A stretch of DNA of 64,000 nt from Rhodoferax sp. (GTDB lineage Bacteria; Pseudomonadota; Gammaproteobacteria; Burkholderiales; Burkholderiaceae_C), in assembly GCA_031291305.1 (NCBI GenBank), contig JARLJH010000020.1, positions 1 through 64,000 on the forward strand, given 5' to 3'. The translations under genes were made by a program, and so were the position numbers. The first letter of the stretch is position 1, and each line of letters begins with the position of its first letter. This document shows positions 8,237-19,126 of this stretch, in pieces. Under the pieces are notes generated by a model. That model ran no database searches. It saw only the letters and a program-made list of their open reading frames with translations, and was not told where the DNA came from.

Positions 8237-10559
8237 GTGTTTTCTCCTGCTTTGGGGCGCCCGATTGCAGGCTGTGAGACAGTGGCGGCGGACGATAGAT
8301 CGTGATGGATTTTTCGGTCATATCATCTTGTTTGATTGCCACCAGCATTTCCTGAACCACGTCGCTGGGAACAGTATTGTTTTCCAGAGCCCGCATGGCA
8401 ACACTGCGAAGGACGCGGTGCAGATGCGTTTGGCTGTTAGAACCAGCAAGTTTGACAAGTGCACCCTCTTGGGTCTGATTGCTTTGCAGTATGTCCACTA
8501 GTTGCTGTAGCTTGTCGTGCCATTTGCTTTGGGCGTTGTACCAATCCTGTGCGCCCCAGTCGCCATCGTCCATCTTTGCCTTGGCCTGATTGACCTCATG
8601 GGCGACGAGGCTCATGAGTTCTTTGATACGCACCAGTTTTTCCTGTTCCTCACCTCCAGAGCCCTTGATGCAGGTATGGTCGCTGCAGTCAAGGCACTGA
8701 GCGAATCCCTCGCATGGACTGAGCACGTAATCGTGTTCACAGCGGCCGTAGAGGGTATTGATGCCAGAAAGTTGGGGCTGCATGTCCAGGTCCTGGCAGG
8801 ACGCGGGCTTGTTACCTGTGTTAATACGCCAGTATCCGTGGGTGGTGATTTCGCTTGACCTTGAATTTGAACCAGGGACGGTGGCTTTGATCGACTCTGT
8901 GCCATTGGGACGGAAGGGAACGATGCTGAAGTCGCCAGTGCTATCGGTCAAAATCTCTTTTGCCCGGTCGACGCGCTCCTGTTCGGTCATGTTGTTATAG
9001 ACCTCGTTTTGAGCCTGATTGGCCCGACCGGACCACCATGCAATCTGCTCATTGGTCATTTTTCCGCGTTGGGCTTCGGTGTTGAGCAAATGCCGCATGC
9101 TGTGCGATCTGAGTTTCAGCGGTTCACCGTTGGAATCACGGTAGCCGTGGCGGTCGAAAATGCTGGTTCGGGTCGCGTCCGAGAGCCCAACGTCTTGTAA
9201 GTAGCGAGGCAGAGATGGCATCCAAAGTTGAACCGGACTGGTGCCCATCCCTGGGTGCAGTTGATTTGCGCGCATACAAAAGAGTGCTTCGCTAAACTTC
9301 AGTCCACCTTTTTTGCCTTTAGCGGCTTCTTTTGCATTGATGTATGGGAAGTGGGGATGATTCGTCTGATGCCTTGGTATCACATGCGTATGCCACAGAT
9401 CATGCAAACTGTATGTGTGATTTTTGGTTGTTAGCTTTGCCATTTTTAAGGATGCCGCTGGCATCACTGTCGATAGCCCCAATGCCATACACACTTGCTC
9501 TGCTGTTAAGGGCTCGTCTTCATCGACATTCGGGCAATTGGCGTGGCGGTAGAAGCGGTTTCCGGTCTTGGGGTCTTCCATCCAACGGGCAAGGTTTCTG
9601 GCCTCTTCGGTCATGCTTTTCACACGGTCAAGCGCGATTTGAGCGACTGGCACCATGCCGTCCCAAATCCATTTGATATAGCTCCCAAAGCCCTTGCCAG
9701 CCTCCCACCGCAAACCAACCTGCTCCGTCCTAAAGCGGTCGGTGGCCTTGAAGACAAGATCGACCGGAAGATGATGAGTTTCTTCGCCGCCTCGGGATGG
9801 GGCCGACAAGAGTAAGGCAGTGACACTCGTGGTGTAGATGTCGCGCTGATGTGATGGATCGAGTGGGTTGAGGTCGTGGTTGAAGATTTCGGCTAGGGCT
9901 TTCAACGCATCCTGATCGGGCAGTTTTGATGCACGGTGCGCCTCACCAGCACTGCCCACCGCCAATCCCAATTGCTTTACTTTCGGCATGGGGGAGACCC
10001 AGGAGCCCACGGCCGCTAGGGTGAGTTGTCGTTTGCCCAGGAGAGATGCAATAGCTTGCAAAGCCTGTCCGGTTTGGTACACGTTTTGCCCGGTGAAATA
10101 TTTCGGAATAAGGGCAGCAGCCCGGTCCAACACCGCAATATTGATGTTGGCTGGATTTGCATCCGAATTGAATTCCAATAGTGCCATCTCCAGCAAGCGC
10201 AAGGGAGGAAGGCGGTGGTGGTGGTGGGAGCTACTTTCGCGGGGATTTTGTGCGTGACGCTCGCGGACGTATGCTTTAGCGAATTCGATGAATGAAAGAT
10301 CAAGCAGATGTGAAAGCGGGATATTTTTGCGTTTGCTGGACTTAATCCAGTCATATTTGATGAAGGATCCCACTCCGGGCCATTTCCAGGCGCTCCAGTC
10401 GAGATCCGATCCCAGTACGGTTAGGTCTTCTTTGGCTGATCGAATGTACTCAGCCAAGTTTGCAGCAGCCTGGGCATGGTCTTTCGGTGTGAGTGTGGTA
10501 ACCGAGGTTAGCGGCGTAGGTTTCGCGTCCCCTGATTGATCGAGGTCATCCAAACTCAT
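8226..10559 (-). CDS. large divergent tyrosine recombinase (third recombinase of the module)
   Basis: 777 residues. The catalytic set of tyrosine recombinases can be picked out: Arg256 in APSRGGEE, His486-x-x-Arg489 in SHSMRHLLNT, Trp508/509 in the place of the second His, and the nucleophile Tyr521 in NEVYNN. The N-terminal 200 residues would be the arm/core-binding region and include a short His run (112-115). After the catalytic domain a Cys/His-rich segment (Cys588, 607, 616, 622, 625, 630) suggests a zinc-binding domain, followed by a helical tail. It is much larger than ordinary phage integrases. It overlaps its neighbours by 4 and 11 bases. It probably cuts or joins element ends together with the two upstream recombinases. 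Confidence 0.8.
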   Translation of the reverse strand: MSLDDLDQSGDAKPTPLTSVTTLTPKDHAQAAANLAEYIRSAKEDLTVLGSDLDWSAWKWPGVGSFIKYDWIKSSKRKNIPLSHLLDLSFIEFAKAYVRERHAQNPRESSSHHHHRLPPLRLLEMALLEFNSDANPANINIAVLDRAAALIPKYFTGQNVYQTGQALQAIASLLGKRQLTLAAVGSWVSPMPKVKQLGLAVGSAGEAHRASKLPDQDALKALAEIFNHDLNPLDPSHQRDIYTTSVTALLLSAPSRGGEETHHLPVDLVFKATDRFRTEQVGLRWEAGKGFGSYIKWIWDGMVPVAQIALDRVKSMTEEARNLARWMEDPKTGNRFYRHANCPNVDEDEPLTAEQVCMALGLSTVMPAASLKMAKLTTKNHTYSLHDLWHTHVIPRHQTNHPHFPYINAKEAAKGKKGGLKFSEALFCMRANQLHPGMGTSPVQLWMPSLPRYLQDVGLSDATRTSIFDRHGYRDSNGEPLKLRSHSMRHLLNTEAQRGKMTNEQIAWWSGRANQAQNEVYNNMTEQERVDRAKEILTDSTGDFSIVPFRPNGTESIKATVPGSNSRSSEITTHGYWRINTGNKPASCQDLDMQPQLSGINTLYGRCEHDYVLSPCEGFAQCLDCSDHTCIKGSGGEEQEKLVRIKELMSLVAHEVNQAKAKMDDGDWGAQDWYNAQSKWHDKLQQLVDILQSNQTQEGALVKLAGSNSQTHLHRVLRSVAMRALENNTVPSDVVQEMLVAIKQDDMTEKSITIYRPPPLSHSLQSGAPKQEKTHGA

Positions 10560-12308
10560 AGGCGGACCTCCGCACCTTCGGGATATTTGGGGATACTCAA
10601 CTCTTGGCGGCGAACTTCACATTTTTGGATCACGTTGATGATTGCCACGATGGTCGAGTCTGCGGCTTTGGTGACTCGATGGTCCTTGCCAAGCGTCGCC
10701 TCGCGTTGGTGACGCTCGGTCAGTAGTTCGCTCAGAACATCCAAGTGGGGCCCCTCCAGCCAGGGCTGGAAATGGTCACACTCGTAGCAGCACAGGGGAA
10801 TGCGACTGCCCATTCCACATTGTTTGCGGGTACCACAAGTTGCAGTGCCCTTGCCCTTGAAGTGAATACGGCTGGATCGCGGATCGTCCCCCGCCAACGC
10901 GTCCGCTTCCGTGTCAACTATTTGCCCTCGAAACAACTGGGCCAAGTTTCGCATTGTCGGAGACAGGGCCATGGCTGTGTTGGCAGGAATGGCATGTTCT
11001 GGCAGGTTGTCGGTATAGACCTTCACCGATTCAACAGTGCTGTGATCCAGCAACCAGGCGATGATGTCTCGACCTAAGCCTTCGCGGGCGAGGTCGGTGC
11101 CCTTGGTGTGGCGCAGGCGTAAGGCGTTGATGCTCAGGGGCTCGCCCGTGCGTGAAACGCTTCCAGCTACCTTCACCGCAGCCTGCAACAGAATGGTGAT
11201 TTTTTGACCGGAATGATGCCACTGCGCGCCTGCTGCTGCCGCTCTTAGGTCTTGGAGCGCTTGACCGTGCTGACCGTCATGTCTCAACGGAGCAAGTGCC
11301 TCAAGCGATGTCGAGATTCTTTTCCAGTCGGGGAATATCGGTAAATCGGCTTGGAGGGCCAAAAGGTCTTGTGCTTGGAGCGCCCAGTCGTGACTCGCCA
11401 ACAGGCTTTCGAAACCACGTTGGACCATGCGCTGTTGCATGCGAAAAACCGCAAAGAATTCAGGTGACCATTGCACTGACCGGAACTCATCGCGAAATGT
11501 TGCAGCATGTTGCTTGCTACGGGGAACGTGCATCAGTAGCAGTGTTTCAGTGGGAGCTTTGTGGTCGTCGGATTTTGAGGTTGAATCTGGGTCGAGGGCA
11601 CGCCCTTCATCAAGATCCTTGCACTTGAGATTGGCGCTCTGACTGGGGCGGCGACCCGTGGCGATGTGGAATAGGCTGAGCGAAAATGGCTCCAAGTCGA
11701 GTGTGTCCCGTTCGTATGCGGATTGAATGTCTTTGGCTAAGGTTGTGCAGTTCAGTTGGCTCCAGTGGGCCCTTCTTGGGGTCCATAGATCGCACGGCAC
11801 GCCCGCTTTCATAACCCTTGAAGGTCATCTCTTTCAGTGCCTCGTACACTTTTCGATCTATCCCTGGATAGCGAAGGCTGTACCAATCTTTGAGGAAAGC
11901 TCTGAGTGTCCTGAGATAACCCTCATGCCCAAAACGCTGGATCAGTGTTTCCCGATAGTTTTGTAAGTCCACGACCCACCAATTGGCGATGGGTTTTCCC
12001 GGGTTTACGCGCTTGGCGTAGTCCTTGAGAATTGAACTTAGGTTGCTGAGCACGGCCGGGCTGCGATTGCGAGCGACGTGACACAGTGTCATCGTCAGGC
12101 CCACCTGTAGCTCCGGAGCCATCAGGGCTCGCAGTGGAGCAACCTTCAGCGTAATTCGGGCGTTGAGTTTCCATTCGTCGGCATAAATGTCGAAAGCTTC
12201 GCCTTGAAGCGATACCTCAATTTGACTCGGGCGAGCGACAACGTGGTCGCCTGAATTGACCGTTGCGAAGGCCAATCCAAGCGGGAGGTCAGTTCGGTCG
12301 TCGCTCAT
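10556..12308 (-). pseudogene. second tyrosine recombinase, broken by a one-base frameshift
   Basis: The region reads as one protein of about 583 residues only if one base is skipped near 11734-11744. Frame one gives residues 1-190, ending PLEPTELHNL. Frame two continues AKDIQSAYERDTLDLEPFSL. The total length is 3x584+1 bases, exactly one too many. Catalytic residues in the second frame: Arg in ATGRRPSQ (about 219), Arg399 in LRLRHTKGT, His422 in LDHSTVES, Tyr431 in VKVYTD; the usual first His of HxxR is Leu. A Cys-rich segment (CGTRKQC, CCYECDHFQPW) lies near the C-terminus. The slip site CTT-AGC-C could permit +1 frameshifting, but an indel or sequencing error is simpler. It overlaps both neighbours by four bases. 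Confidence 0.75.
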
Positions 12309-13579
12309 GTCGTGTCTCCTTTGTCGCCCCTGTTCAGCCTCATAGCCTCCGCTAGTGTTTCTTGAGTTTTGAGACCTGCCTCGCTGGCTTTGCGGTCGAT
12401 GTGCCGCTTGTTGTAAACCTTAGCCATGTCTGACTGCTCAGACCAGCCGTTGAGGTTGGCTCGTACTTTGGTTTCTTCGTCTTCATTGCGCTCCCCAGTT
12501 CTTTTGTCAAACGTCTCGCTTAGCTTGTCATTGAAGTGGTGCCGAAGGAGATGGGGATGCAGATGGGACAGTCGTGGCTCGGATTGCTTTATGGTGCGAA
12601 AGACTTCTTCCAAAGCGCCTTTGGTCATGGGTTGTCCCTGCGTCGGTCCAGCTTTGTGATTCACAAGCAGGTAGGGATGTTTACTGGCACCGGGCACTCC
12701 GCGCCTTTCAACGATATAGTCTTGATAGAGTTGAATCACCTCACGGGTCACCGCAATCGTGTGCTCCCTGGTTTTTACGCGAGGCTGATTGAGGCGTGGA
12801 TCAAGCTTGCTGTCCGGTCGACGCACGATGCTCAATTGTTGGCGGCGGGGATCAATGTCTCTGGCTTGAATGTTGAGCACTTCGCTCTTGCGTTTGCCCG
12901 CGCAACGCATGATTTGAATTGCTAGGTAATTGCGTATTTGGGTTCCAGTTTCGCGGAAGGGGTTGCGAGCTGATCCCGGTGTGATGATTTCATGGAGCAA
13001 GGCATCGTCTTGAGCCGACCACGCGCTTTGTTCTGGGTCGCTACCAAGAGAACGCACCGCCGGACGCAGTTTGAGGATATTGGCCCGCATCCTCTCGATC
13101 TCGAAGATTCGCTCGGAGTTCATCGCTGGTCCGCCAAGTTCCTCCGCAAACCATTGAAGGTAATTGGCCATTTCTGTTAATCGCGTATAGGCGGTGGCTG
13201 AAGCAACGGTTTTAGTCGCTGGTTTGAAGCCGCGTTTGCCTTCTGTTAACGAGACGACGACGGATGTCGCTTGCGTGCCCGGTCCCATGTGAGTCTGCGC
13301 CGCCCGGCGCAAATGTTCGCATTCAACCGGGGAGAGGTAGCCACATCTACTGAAACGCTGCTCAATAGGGATGTTCTGCTCTTGAAGGTGAATCAGCAGA
13401 ACATGGATGGCGTTGAACGCTGACTGCATCGCCGACAGCGACAGACCTTTATTCCGAATTTTGGCGGTGACGTACAGAAGGCTTGGTTGGTGAGGTAAAC
13501 CGATTTCAACATTCAGCAGGTGACAGAAACGCTCACCATCAGGCCAGCGATAGTTCTCAAGCTTGTATTGTTTGGACAT
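12305..13579 (-). CDS. tyrosine recombinase (first gene of the module)
   Basis: 424 residues, first gene in the six-gene operon. The catalytic residues are complete: Arg230 in CAGKRKSEVL, Lys269 in VKTREHTI, His343-x-x-Arg346 in HPHLLRHHFN, Trp379 in place of the second His, and Tyr389 in AKVYNKRH. The N-terminal 200 residues form the predicted SAM-like core-binding domain. The ATG at 13577-13579 is preceded by AT-rich DNA with an inverted repeat (13598-13617). It ends in ATGA overlap with the second recombinase. Size and position as lead gene resemble the recombinase of trio-type islands. Breakage and joining of DNA at the element ends is the expected role. Confidence 0.85.
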   Translation of the reverse strand: MSKQYKLENYRWPDGERFCHLLNVEIGLPHQPSLLYVTAKIRNKGLSLSAMQSAFNAIHVLLIHLQEQNIPIEQRFSRCGYLSPVECEHLRRAAQTHMGPGTQATSVVVSLTEGKRGFKPATKTVASATAYTRLTEMANYLQWFAEELGGPAMNSERIFEIERMRANILKLRPAVRSLGSDPEQSAWSAQDDALLHEIITPGSARNPFRETGTQIRNYLAIQIMRCAGKRKSEVLNIQARDIDPRRQQLSIVRRPDSKLDPRLNQPRVKTREHTIAVTREVIQLYQDYIVERRGVPGASKHPYLLVNHKAGPTQGQPMTKGALEEVFRTIKQSEPRLSHLHPHLLRHHFNDKLSETFDKRTGERNEDEETKVRANLNGWSEQSDMAKVYNKRHIDRKASEAGLKTQETLAEAMRLNRGDKGDTT

Positions 13580-13597
13580 TATGGAAATCTAAGCGAC

Positions 13598-13617
13598 ATA
13601 TGAACAATATATCATAT
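13598..13617. promoter_or_regulatory. inverted repeat upstream of the recombinase operon (possible operator)
   Basis: ATATGA, eight AT-rich bases, then TCATAT: perfect six-base arms lying 19 bases before the first recombinase start. It overlaps the place where a promoter should sit. A regulator or one of the small module proteins could bind here, or it could be a recombinase core site at an element end. Both are inference. A second short palindrome, TTACTTT-TCAT-AAAGTAA, follows at 13621-13638. Confidence 0.4.
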
Positions 13618-13637
13618 AAGTTACTTTTCATAAAGTA

Positions 13638-13657
13638 AAGGACACCGAGGCGTCCTT
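13638..13657 (-). terminator. rho-independent terminator of rpmB-rpmG
   Basis: Read on the minus strand, AAGGACGC, the loop CTCG, then GTGTCCTT form an eight-pair stem with one G-U pair, followed by TACTTT. It lies 62 bases past the rpmG stop in the correct orientation. It marks the border between the ribosomal gene pair and the recombinase module. Confidence 0.65.
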
Positions 13658-13719
13658 CATTTAGTGCTGTTTTACCTAGAGAGTAAGCTGATTAGCGACA
13701 CTCAAGGCCTTAACTACAC

Positions 13720-13890
13720 CTATTTCAGTTTCATTTCCTTGTATTCCACGTGCTTGCGAGCTTTGGGATCAAATTTCTTGATCAGCAATTTCTCGGGAGT
13801 GGTCTTCTTGTTTTTATCTGTGGTGTAGAAGTGACCGGTGCCGGCTGTCGATTCCAGCTTGATTTTTTCGCGTCCGCCTTTGTTTGCCAT
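13720..13890 (-). CDS. rpmG: 50S ribosomal protein L33
   Basis: 56 residues starting [20 protein letters not shown], with [15 protein letters not shown] and a basic end [14 protein letters not shown]. This is full-length L33 of the proteobacterial type without the four zinc-binding cysteines. It lies 17 bases after rpmB, in the usual rpmB-rpmG order, and a terminator follows. It sits in the 50S subunit near the E site. Confidence 0.95.
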   Translation of the reverse strand: MANKGGREKIKLESTAGTGHFYTTDKNKKTTPEKLLIKKFDPKARKHVEYKEMKLK

Positions 13891-13907
13891 GATGATTCCT
13901 TAATGAA

Positions 13908-14141
13908 TTAGGCTTGGCCACGTGCGCGCAGGTCTGCGAGCACAGCATCGATGCCGTTTTTGTCGATCAAACGCAGTCCGGCGTTGGATATGCGCAGGCG
14001 AATCCAGCGGTTTTCCGATTCCACCCAAAAGCGGCGGTATTGCAGGTTCGGCAGAAACCGACGCTTGTTTTTGTTGTTGGCGTGGGAAACTGTATTTCCC
14101 ACCATCGGGCCTTTGCCCGTAACTTCACATACGCGTGCCAT
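13908..14141 (-). CDS. rpmB: 50S ribosomal protein L28
   Basis: 77 residues. [20 protein letters not shown] is the L28 signature, followed by the basic [13 protein letters not shown] and [16 protein letters not shown] segments. Normal length. It is the first gene of the rpmB-rpmG pair; the promoter should lie in the 143-base gap before it (14142-14284). Confidence 0.96.
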   Translation of the reverse strand: MARVCEVTGKGPMVGNTVSHANNKNKRRFLPNLQYRRFWVESENRWIRLRISNAGLRLIDKNGIDAVLADLRARGQA

Positions 14142-14284
14142 GTGGACACTCCGATATTTTTAACGGCCCCAACTGACGCTGGGAGCCTCACCTCGCCAAG
14201 AAATAGGGTGGCGGTAACCCGATTGCTGCCCGATTCCCTCACGGGGGCGTTCAGCAAAGCCAAGCATTATAGCCTGCTATTGGC

Positions 14285-15250
<966 letters not shown>

Positions 15251-15379
15251 TCAATAGAGAGAATGTGCCGTGTAAAGTTGAGGGTGACTTGAAACATATC
15301 AAGCTAGCTTTCAACCTGATATCCTGCATGGTTAAAGACTGTGTAGTCGTGTGGGTTGTATTTTTTGAGGGATTATGTG

Positions 15380-16054
15380 ATGTCGCTGTTGACCAATTTG
15401 GATTTGTTGCGTCGTGTGTCGATATTTTCGGCGCTCACGGACACACAAATGCGCCAACTGGCAGGTGCTGTCACTAAAAGAAGGGTCAAGCGTGGCGAAT
15501 TGATCGTTGAACAGGGGAAGAAAAGTGATGCTCTTTTCGTGATTTTGTCAGGCCGGGCACGGGTGGTCATTACTGACCGACGCGCCAGAGAGGTGATTCT
15601 GAACATGCTTGGTCCAGGGGATTACATTGGCGAGATGAGCCTGATTGATGGGAAAAGTCATTCTGCCAACGTGCAAGCAGAAGTACAGTGTGATTTGTTG
15701 GAGTTGGGGCATGTCGAGTTCATGCGTTGTCTAGCTGAAAACCACGTTATTGCCAATTCCATCATTGTTGGGCTAGTAGGCCGTTTGCGCAGGGCGGATG
15801 AAAACATCAGTTCCCTGGCCTTGCAGGATGTTTATGGGCGGGTTGCCAAGGTACTGATGGGTGTGGCCGTTCCTGAAGGCGAGCGACGACTTGTCATCAA
15901 GGAAAAGATAACGCGGCAGGACATTGCAAAAATGGTGGGGGCATCGCGCGAGATGGTCAGTCGGGTCATGCGTGACTTTGAAGATCAGGGATTCATCACA
16001 ACCATCGAAGATGGCACGATTTTCCTTACCGAGCGGCGATCAAAGCCGCGCTAG
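15380..16054 (+). CDS. Crp/Fnr-family transcriptional regulator
   Basis: 224 residues. An N-terminal cyclic-nucleotide-binding beta barrel (GELIVEQGKKSDALFVILSG, then MLGPGDYIGEMSLIDG) is joined by a dimer helix to a C-terminal winged helix-turn-helix (ITRQDIAKMVGASREMVSRV). No iron-sulphur cysteine set at the N-terminus, so it is more Crp-like than Fnr-like. I chose the start at 15380 because GAGGG lies nine bases upstream; the frame opens eight codons earlier. Its position between trxB and ftsK is typical for Burkholderiales. Ligand and targets are unknown. Confidence 0.85.
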   Translation: MSLLTNLDLLRRVSIFSALTDTQMRQLAGAVTKRRVKRGELIVEQGKKSDALFVILSGRARVVITDRRAREVILNMLGPGDYIGEMSLIDGKSHSANVQAEVQCDLLELGHVEFMRCLAENHVIANSIIVGLVGRLRRADENISSLALQDVYGRVAKVLMGVAVPEGERRLVIKEKITRQDIAKMVGASREMVSRVMRDFEDQGFITTIEDGTIFLTERRSKPR

Positions 16055-16083
16055 GCTAGCATCCCCAGGTTCACAATTTGCCA

Positions 16084-18432
16084 ATGACGTATTCTCTTAA
16101 CGCACTTAACACCGCCAGTAGTTCTCGTCAGCAGCCGGCGCGCTCTGGTTTGGGACGGTTTGCGGACGAGCTAAAGCTGGTTACTGGCTTGCTGCTGCTG
16201 GTGCTGTGGTTGCTTTCGCTGATCACCTATTCACCCCTGGATATGGCTTGGTCAACCTCAGGTACTGGTGCGCCCATATTGAATCAAGTCGGACATCTGG
16301 GTGCATGGTTGGCTGATGGCAGCTATTTTTTGTTGGGATTTTCGGTTTGGTGGGCTGTCGCGGCTGGTGTGAGAGTGTGGCTGTCGGCTCTTGCACATCG
16401 ATTGCGCGGTCATGAAGACATGCTTGCGCATGACGTTGCATCATCGACGTTCACTGGTCGGTGGGCGCAAGGCCGAAGCGCATTCTGGTTGGGTCTGATT
16501 CTGCTGATAAGTGCCAGTGCTATGCTGGAATGGACTCGTTTTTACAGTCTTGAGGCACGTTTGCCTGGGCATGGTGGCGGTATTCTGGGTTATTTTCTGG
16601 GGCCTCTGGGTGTGCATTGGCTGGGCTTTACAGGTTCGGGTCTGGTTGCCATTGCGGTCATGGTTCTTGGTTCTGCGTTGGTTTTTCGGTTTTCGTGGGG
16701 ACGCGTAGCCGAACGTCTGGGCGCCTGGATGTATGGGCAGATTGAAACCCGACGTGAAAAAATTGAGATTCAACAGGATGTTGCGCTGGGGCAGCAGGCG
16801 GCGCAGGCGCGCGCCGACGTTTTGGTGGAGGAGCGTCAGGACATTGCAGTGAATCACCCCAAGCCGGTGGCAGTTATTGAGCCAGTTGCTGTGGAACTTC
16901 CCAAGAGTGAGAGGGTGGCCAAAGAGCGCCAGAAAACCTTGTTCAAGGACGCGCTTGACAGTAAGTTGCCGCAGGTGGACTTGCTCGACGCGGCCCTGTT
17001 GCGCCAGGAGACCGTCGCGCCCGAGACGCTGGAGATGACCAGCCGCATGATCGAGAAAAAGCTCAAGGACTTCGGTGTGGAGGTGACGGTGGTGCTGGCG
17101 CAGCCTGGGCCGGTGATCACGCGTTATGAAATCGAGCCGGCCACCGGTGTCAAGGGCTCTCAGATCGTTGGGCTTGCCAAAGACTTGGCGCGCAGCCTTA
17201 GTCTGGTATCGATCCGCGTGGTGGAGACCATTCCCGGCAAAAACTACATGGCGCTGGAATTACCCAATGCCAAGCGCCAGACCATCAAGCTCAGCGAGAT
17301 TCTGGGCTCCAAAATCTACAACGAAGCCAAGTCTCTGCTGACGATGGGCCTGGGCAAAGACATCATTGGTAACCCGGTGGTAGCAGATCTGGCCAAGATG
17401 CCACACGTGCTGGTGGCCGGTACCACGGGATCAGGCAAGTCGGTGGGTATCAACGCCATGATTTTGAGTTTGCTCTACAAGGCCGAGGCGCACGATGTAC
17501 GGCTGCTGATGATCGACCCGAAAATGCTGGAAATGTCGGTCTATGAAGGCATTCCGCACCTGTTGTGCCCAGTGGTCACTGATATGAAGCAGGCTGCAAA
17601 TGGTCTGACCTGGTGCGTGGCCGAGATGGAGCGCCGCTACAAGTTGATGAGCAAGATGGGCGTGCGCAACCTAGCTGGCTTTAACACCCGCATGGACGAA
17701 GCCAAGGCACGCGGTGAGTTCATTGGCAACCCGTTTAGTCTGACGCCAGAAGCCCCTGAACCGCTGGATCGCTTGCCGCATATCGTGGTGGTGATTGACG
17801 AGTTGGCCGATCTGATGATGGTGGTGGGTAAGAAGATTGAGGAACTGATTGCACGACTGGCGCAAAAAGCCCGTGCTGCGGGTATTCACTTGATTTTGGC
17901 GACTCAGCGACCAAGCGTGGATGTGATCACCGGTCTCATCAAGGCGAATATTCCGACCCGTATCGCCTTTCAAGTGAGCAGCAAGATCGACAGCCGCACC
18001 ATTTTGGATCAGATGGGAGCTGAAGCATTGCTGGGTATGGGTGACATGCTCTACATGCCTAGCGGTACCGGCCTGCCCATCCGCGTGCACGGCGCATTTG
18101 TCAGCGACGAAGAAGTGCATCGTGTCGTCAGCTATTTGAAGAGTCAGGGTGAGCCCAACTACATCGATGGCATTCTGGAAGGCGGCACGGTGGACGGGGA
18201 GGACGGTGCGGGCGCGCTGGATGGCGTCGGCGAGAAAGACCCGATGTACGATCAGGCCGTGGAGGTGGTGCTCAAGAACCGTAAGGCCAGCATCTCTCTG
18301 GTGCAGCGACATCTGAAGATCGGCTACAACCGCGCGGCCAGGCTAGTGGAAGACATGGAAAAAGCCGGGCTGGTTAGCAGCATGAGCAGCAGCGGCCAAC
18401 GCGACATTTTGGTGCCCACGCGCAACGAGTAA
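16084..18432 (+). CDS. ftsK: DNA translocase FtsK
   Basis: About 782 residues. The N-terminus has four to five membrane segments (about residues 30-210), anchoring the protein at the division septum. A linker rich in Glu/Gln/Val follows, then the RecA-like motor with Walker [13 protein letters not shown], Walker [13 protein letters not shown] and [14 protein letters not shown]. The C-terminal winged-helix gamma domain ([20 protein letters not shown]) reads KOPS sites. It pumps chromosome ends during division and activates XerCD. The start is ATG at 16084 (a TTG two codons earlier is possible). Its stop overlaps the lolA start (TAATG), so the two are coupled. Confidence 0.95.
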   Translation: MTYSLNALNTASSSRQQPARSGLGRFADELKLVTGLLLLVLWLLSLITYSPLDMAWSTSGTGAPILNQVGHLGAWLADGSYFLLGFSVWWAVAAGVRVWLSALAHRLRGHEDMLAHDVASSTFTGRWAQGRSAFWLGLILLISASAMLEWTRFYSLEARLPGHGGGILGYFLGPLGVHWLGFTGSGLVAIAVMVLGSALVFRFSWGRVAERLGAWMYGQIETRREKIEIQQDVALGQQAAQARADVLVEERQDIAVNHPKPVAVIEPVAVELPKSERVAKERQKTLFKDALDSKLPQVDLLDAALLRQETVAPETLEMTSRMIEKKLKDFGVEVTVVLAQPGPVITRYEIEPATGVKGSQIVGLAKDLARSLSLVSIRVVETIPGKNYMALELPNAKRQTIKLSEILGSKIYNEAKSLLTMGLGKDIIGNPVVADLAKMPHVLVAGTTGSGKSVGINAMILSLLYKAEAHDVRLLMIDPKMLEMSVYEGIPHLLCPVVTDMKQAANGLTWCVAEMERRYKLMSKMGVRNLAGFNTRMDEAKARGEFIGNPFSLTPEAPEPLDRLPHIVVVIDELADLMMVVGKKIEELIARLAQKARAAGIHLILATQRPSVDVITGLIKANIPTRIAFQVSSKIDSRTILDQMGAEALLGMGDMLYMPSGTGLPIRVHGAFVSDEEVHRVVSYLKSQGEPNYIDGILEGGTVDGEDGAGALDGVGEKDPMYDQAVEVVLKNRKASISLVQRHLKIGYNRAARLVEDMEKAGLVSSMSSSGQRDILVPTRNE

Positions 18433-19085
18433 TGGATAAATCAATGGTTTTTAAACGTTTTCTGGTTGCTACGTTATTGATATCTACTTGTGCCTGTAGC
18501 GCTTGGGCTCAAGGCTTAAAGAGCTTGGAGAATTTCGTCAAAAACGTTAAATCCGGGCAGGCGGATTTCAACCAGGTGGTGACCTCCCCGGGTAAAGATG
18601 GTCAGCCACCCCGCGTAAAAACGTCGAGTGGCCAGTTTGCGTTTGCCCGACCGAATCGATTCAAATTCATCTACAGAAAGCCTTTTGAGCAAAGTATCGT
18701 GGCTGACGGTCAGACGCTATGGCTGTTTGATGCGGACCTGAATCAGGTTACGGCGCGCAAGCAGGCAGCCGTTCTGGGGTCCACACCAGCCGCGCTGATT
18801 GCCGCCGCGCCTGATCTGCGTGCTGTGTCTGCTGAATTTTCCTTATCTGAGGCTCCCTCCGCGAGCGGACTGGAATGGGTGCTTGCCACGCCACGTGCCC
18901 GAGACAGTTCCTTGCAAAGCGTGCGGGTGGGCTTTCATGATGGGGAACTGGCGCGCCTGGAAATTTTGGACAGCTTTGGCCAGAAATCGGTTCTAACTTT
19001 CAGTGCCTTTGACGCCAATGCGTCGTTGGATGCAGCTGCGTTTCAGTTCAAGCCGCCCGCTGGGGCTGATGTCATTCGGCAGTAG
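18432..19085 (+). CDS. lolA: outer-membrane lipoprotein carrier protein LolA
   Basis: Periplasmic chaperone that carries lipoproteins from the LolCDE complex to LolB. 217 residues with a signal peptide (MVFKRFLVATLLISTCACSA, ending AWA), then the LolA fold: LENFVKNVKSGQADFNQVVT, SSGQFAFARPNRFKFIYRKP, VADGQTLWLFDADLNQVTAR. The C-terminus keeps AFQFKPPAGADVIRQ. The start overlaps the ftsK stop. The ftsK-lolA-rarA order is common in Betaproteobacteria; here the lap locus separates lolA from rarA. Confidence 0.93.
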   Translation: MDKSMVFKRFLVATLLISTCACSAWAQGLKSLENFVKNVKSGQADFNQVVTSPGKDGQPPRVKTSSGQFAFARPNRFKFIYRKPFEQSIVADGQTLWLFDADLNQVTARKQAAVLGSTPAALIAAAPDLRAVSAEFSLSEAPSASGLEWVLATPRARDSSLQSVRVGFHDGELARLEILDSFGQKSVLTFSAFDANASLDAAAFQFKPPAGADVIRQ

Positions 19086-19126
19086 CCCCGAGGGGTTCTG
19101 ATCGGATCGGCTTAAACTGTAACGGC

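Noticed and set aside
11610-12308. Stand-alone 232-residue protein before the second recombinase
   Set aside because: Its last 42 residues lose protein character while the neighbouring frame continues the recombinase; it is the first part of a frameshifted gene.
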